Assembly: GCA_002450255.1 (NCBI GenBank)
Contig: DJYW01000146.1
Location: 5,265-49,385, forward strand
Direction: 5' to 3'
Source of the DNA: Gammaproteobacteria bacterium UBA6968
GTDB lineage: Bacteria; Pseudomonadota; Gammaproteobacteria; Pseudomonadales; Azotimanducaceae
Length of the DNA: 44,121 nucleotides
Shown piece after piece: positions 41,898 to 44,121 of the stretch; the stretch's first letter is position 1; each line of letters starts with the position of its first letter. The position numbers were made by a program, and so were the translations under genes. The notes below the pieces were generated by a model that ran no database searches, was not told where the DNA came from, and saw only the letters and a program-made list of their open reading frames with translations.

Positions 41898-42215
41898 CGC
41901 GGACGCTCCCCGCAATGACCAAAGACGCGTGACTGTGTGGCGCTTGTCTCGTCGTTGCCTGCCAAGTGTTCAGGGCGTGTCTATTGGGGGTTGCTCAAAC
42001 TGTCGATTTTGCGGCGATTGACTTGTTGTGTAGCAAAACGCGCCTTCTTCGATCAAGTTCGCTCGAGCTCGCTCGCATATCAGAACGCTAGGCTTTTATA
42101 GGCGGTCTCGTTATTGTTCTCGAAACCAGACTACTTCCTCTCAACAACAAAGCTTCCGAGGTGATGCCGATCACTTTGTGCGGTTGTACGGCAAGGTCAA
42201 ATACGGAAGAAACAG
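41898..42215. other. 318-nt intergenic region before the EamA permease
   Basis: No gene is seen. A GTGAT-GCCG-ATCAC inverted repeat (42161-42174) lies about 42 nt before the permease ATG and could be an operator. A GGAAG ribosome binding site precedes the ATG. Another short palindrome, GCTCGAGC, is at 42061-42068. No convincing -35/-10 pair was found. Confidence 0.35.
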
Positions 42216-43130
42216 ATGCGTAACGCTCAATGGTTCCAAAACTATAGCTATCATATTGCGCTGCATGCAGTGGTCTTTATTTGGGGCTTCACTGGCATAC
42301 TGGGCAAAGTGATAGAGATCCCGTACTACGCAATCGTATGGTACCGCATGTTCTTCGCCGCCCTGGGACTGCTCGCTTACTTTGTCCTGTCCGCAAACGC
42401 AGTCAAAGTAACGCCGCTCAAAGCGCTACGGATGTTAGCCGTTGGCTTCATTGTCGCCGCACATTGGGCGACGTTCTTCCAGGCGTTGAAAGTCTCGAAC
42501 GTCACGGTTGTTCTAACCACGATCGCTTCGACATCGTTATTCGTCGCTTTTTTGGAACCACTATTTTTCAAAAGACGAATCAATGTATACGAAGTGCTCT
42601 TTGGACTGGTTGTGATTGTCGGGCTGTACTTGATTTTTAGCTTCGAGAGCCAGTACCGTCTTGGCGTCATACTCGCTCTGACCTCCGCATTTTTAGCCGC
42701 ACTATTCGGCACGCTTAACGGATTATTAATACGCGAATCAACAGCTAGCCAAATCACTTTCTATGAAATGCTCGGAGGTCTTATTGGCATCACGCTTTAC
42801 ACACTATTATTCGAAAATTTTGCATGGACAGATTTTCAGCCTGCCCCGCTCGATATCGTCTATTTGTTGGTCCTAGGCTTACTCTGCACGGCTCTAGCTT
42901 TTGTCGTGAGTGTAGAGGTAATGAAAAAGCTCTCGCCCTTTACGGTGAGCATATCCATCAACATGGAACCGATATACGCGATTATTTTGGCGCTGCTATT
43001 CTTTGGCGACAGCGAGAAAATGACACCAGGATTTTACTTGGGGGCACTATTGATCATGGGGACACTGATTGCTAACGGCATCATTAAGAGAAATCTCACT
43101 AACAACCGGATCGCCTCTTCAGCCCAATAG
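42216..43130 (+). CDS. EamA/DMT-superfamily permease
   Basis: A 304-aa integral membrane protein of the drug/metabolite transporter superfamily, with two EamA repeats of five helices each. Ten hydrophobic segments are visible, starting with ALHAVVFIWGFTGILGKVI (about 16-34) and ending with FYLGALLIMGTLIANGIIK. The repeat motif WGxxxxxxK/R appears early, and the second-repeat segment FTVSISINMEPIYAIILALLFFGD is typical of amino-acid or metabolite exporters. The C-terminus is basic (KRNLTNNR), consistent with the cytoplasmic side. It is probably monocistronic. Substrate not predictable; export of an amino acid or a catabolic by-product is the usual role. Confidence 0.9.
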   Translation: MRNAQWFQNYSYHIALHAVVFIWGFTGILGKVIEIPYYAIVWYRMFFAALGLLAYFVLSANAVKVTPLKALRMLAVGFIVAAHWATFFQALKVSNVTVVLTTIASTSLFVAFLEPLFFKRRINVYEVLFGLVVIVGLYLIFSFESQYRLGVILALTSAFLAALFGTLNGLLIRESTASQITFYEMLGGLIGITLYTLLFENFAWTDFQPAPLDIVYLLVLGLLCTALAFVVSVEVMKKLSPFTVSISINMEPIYAIILALLFFGDSEKMTPGFYLGALLIMGTLIANGIIKRNLTNNRIASSAQ

Positions 43131-43251
43131 GAATAATCATAAAACAAGCAAAGCATATCGCCTTAGCATGCCGCACTAGCGGACCATCGCCGAGACCAAA
43201 ACCATCGAGGCTTTTCTGCGCGCATGCTGTTTTGCGACCGATCATGTCCCC

Positions 43252-44079
43252 CTATATAAGCAATGTGCTTCTATCGATGGGCGCAAGACGCACGTCTGGA
43301 TCCGGCGAAGGGATCGCCGATAACAGCAATTTTGTGTAGTCATGTTGTGGCGCGTTAAAGACCGCCTCCACCTCACCCTCCTCTACAACCTTACCGCGAA
43401 ACATGACTAAAACTCGGTCGCAAATGTGTTTCACCAAACTAAGATCATGGGCCACAAATAAATAAGAAAGACCTAACCGCGCCTGCAAGTCCTCAAGCAG
43501 ATTGATGATTTGTGCTTGTACCGAAACGTCTAAGGCAGAAACGGATTCATCGCAAACGATTAGCCTTGGATTGAGGATCAGAGCCCTGGCGATACTGATG
43601 CGTTGGCGCTGCCCGCCTGAAAAAGCGTGGGGGAAACGCGTCAAGACGTCTTGTTCCAAATGCACGCTAGCCAGAATGTCTCGTACCGCGCCGCGTCTAG
43701 CTTGTTTCGTTCTCATACCCATACTCGCGGCATGAATAATTAACGGCTCTTCGAGAATTTCCTGCACCGTCATGCGTGGATTCAACGAGGCAAATGGGTC
43801 CTGAAATACTAGTTGTATTTGGCGACGTAACGGGAACAGTTCTTTGTCACTCATTGCTAACAAATCATGCCAGCCGTGCTCACCTCTAAAACGTACTGAG
43901 CCTGAGTCCGCTTTGATCGCGCGCATAATGCAGCGTGCCAAAGTGGTTTTACCGGAACCCGACTCCCCGACGACGCCCAATATTTCCGATGCATTCAACT
44001 CAAAGCTCACCTTATCGACAGCAACATTGTCGCCGAAGGTCTTGGTGAGGTCTTCGACCGCCAGCAATACGTCACTCAT
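43252..44079 (-). CDS. Oligopeptide/dipeptide-type ABC transporter ATP-binding protein (DppF/OppF-like)
   Basis: A 275-aa ATPase of a peptide/nickel-type importer. Seen: Walker A GESGSGKTT (38-46), Q-loop VFQDPFASLNPRMTV near 92, signature FSGGQRQRISIARAL near 154, Walker B LIVCDESVSALDVSVQAQIIN near 173, H-loop AHDLSLV near 210, and the C-terminal oligopeptide-HPY segment HDYTKLLLSAIP, which marks the DppF/OppF family. It energises uptake of peptides or related solutes with its DppB/C permeases and a binding protein, which must lie outside the window. The ATG overlaps by 4 nt (ATGA) with a frame entering from the window edge, probably the DppD-like partner. Confidence 0.92.
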   Translation of the reverse strand: MSDVLLAVEDLTKTFGDNVAVDKVSFELNASEILGVVGESGSGKTTLARCIMRAIKADSGSVRFRGEHGWHDLLAMSDKELFPLRRQIQLVFQDPFASLNPRMTVQEILEEPLIIHAASMGMRTKQARRGAVRDILASVHLEQDVLTRFPHAFSGGQRQRISIARALILNPRLIVCDESVSALDVSVQAQIINLLEDLQARLGLSYLFVAHDLSLVKHICDRVLVMFRGKVVEEGEVEAVFNAPQHDYTKLLLSAIPSPDPDVRLAPIDRSTLLI

Positions 44080-44121
44080 TGTCCAAGGTCTCCAACTGCT
44101 CTGGAGCCAATAGGTCTGGAG
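44076..44121 (-). CDS. Partial 3' end of upstream gene, perhaps DppD-like ATPase
   Basis: A frame without stops enters from the window edge on the minus strand and ends at a TGA overlapping the DppF-like start (ATGA). Its last residues read RPIGSRAVGDLGQ. Such overlap is usual between dppD and dppF, but 14 codons are too few to prove it. Confidence 0.35.
   Translation of the reverse strand, partial: SRPIGSRAVGDLGQ

Overview
The window reads as a dense chromosomal segment of a Gram-negative bacterium. Most likely it is a marine-type proteobacterium, possibly gammaproteobacterial. This rests on overall protein style: half-size ABC exporters, a DppF-like ATPase, an EamA permease, crotonases, and moderate GC with short intergenic gaps. 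No rRNA, tRNA or ribosomal-protein gene is present to fix the taxonomy, so the assignment is inference. No CRISPR array, plasmid origin or complete insertion sequence was seen.

Layout. 1-3.9 kb (+): two enoyl-CoA hydratase/isomerase genes, a phytanoyl-CoA-dioxygenase (PhyH) family gene and a glycerol-dehydrogenase-like gene. 4.0-7.0 kb (-): an HSL-type alpha/beta hydrolase, an intact gene resembling an IS4-type transposase whose acidic catalytic residues are mostly replaced, and an unrecognised 210-aa protein. 7.3-13.1 kb (+): an ADP-ribosylglycohydrolase-fold protein, then an enolase-superfamily dehydratase/racemase, an SDR and a kelch protein in one tight run, then a membrane-anchored esterase. 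13.1-20.3 kb (-): GH32 glycosidase, then a phosphoesterase, ABC exporter half A, ABC exporter half B and PhyH packed as one apparent operon. 20.7-23.6 kb (+): a 940-aa PEP-synthase-like protein with the domain order of rifampicin phosphotransferase. 23.7-27.4 kb (-): a four-carbon acid sugar kinase, a class II aldolase and two paralogous cyclase-family proteins. 27.7-31.9 kb (+): PhyH, SDR, sulfatase, SDR. 32.3-35.2 kb (-): SDR and a second ADP-ribosylglycohydrolase-fold protein with a large beta-rich C-terminal half. 35.5-41.9 kb (+): a second ABC A/B pair, then a luciferase-like oxidoreductase and an SDR. 42.2-44.1 kb: an EamA permease (+) and a DppF-like ATPase (-), preceded by what may be the end of a DppD-like gene.

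The genes look like a catabolic or tailoring island. Polyol, sugar-acid and sulfated substrates would be imported and processed in the cytoplasm: GH32 and the sulfatase both lack signal peptides. The OtnK/OtnC pair, the enolase-superfamily enzyme, the glycerol-dehydrogenase homologue and five SDRs fit sugar-acid degradation. Two paralogous heterodimeric ABC exporters, one in an apparent operon with a PhyH oxygenase and a phosphoesterase, suggest that a modified small molecule or lipid is also exported.

The most unusual items are the transposase-derived protein without a recognisable DDE triad, the two exporters with lineage-specific insertions (a multi-TM cassette in one A half and a shared loop motif in both B halves), a PhyH protein with HxG in place of HxD, the Rph-like phosphotransferase, two cyclases with an altered metal motif, and a G-rich element repeated upstream of four transcription units.
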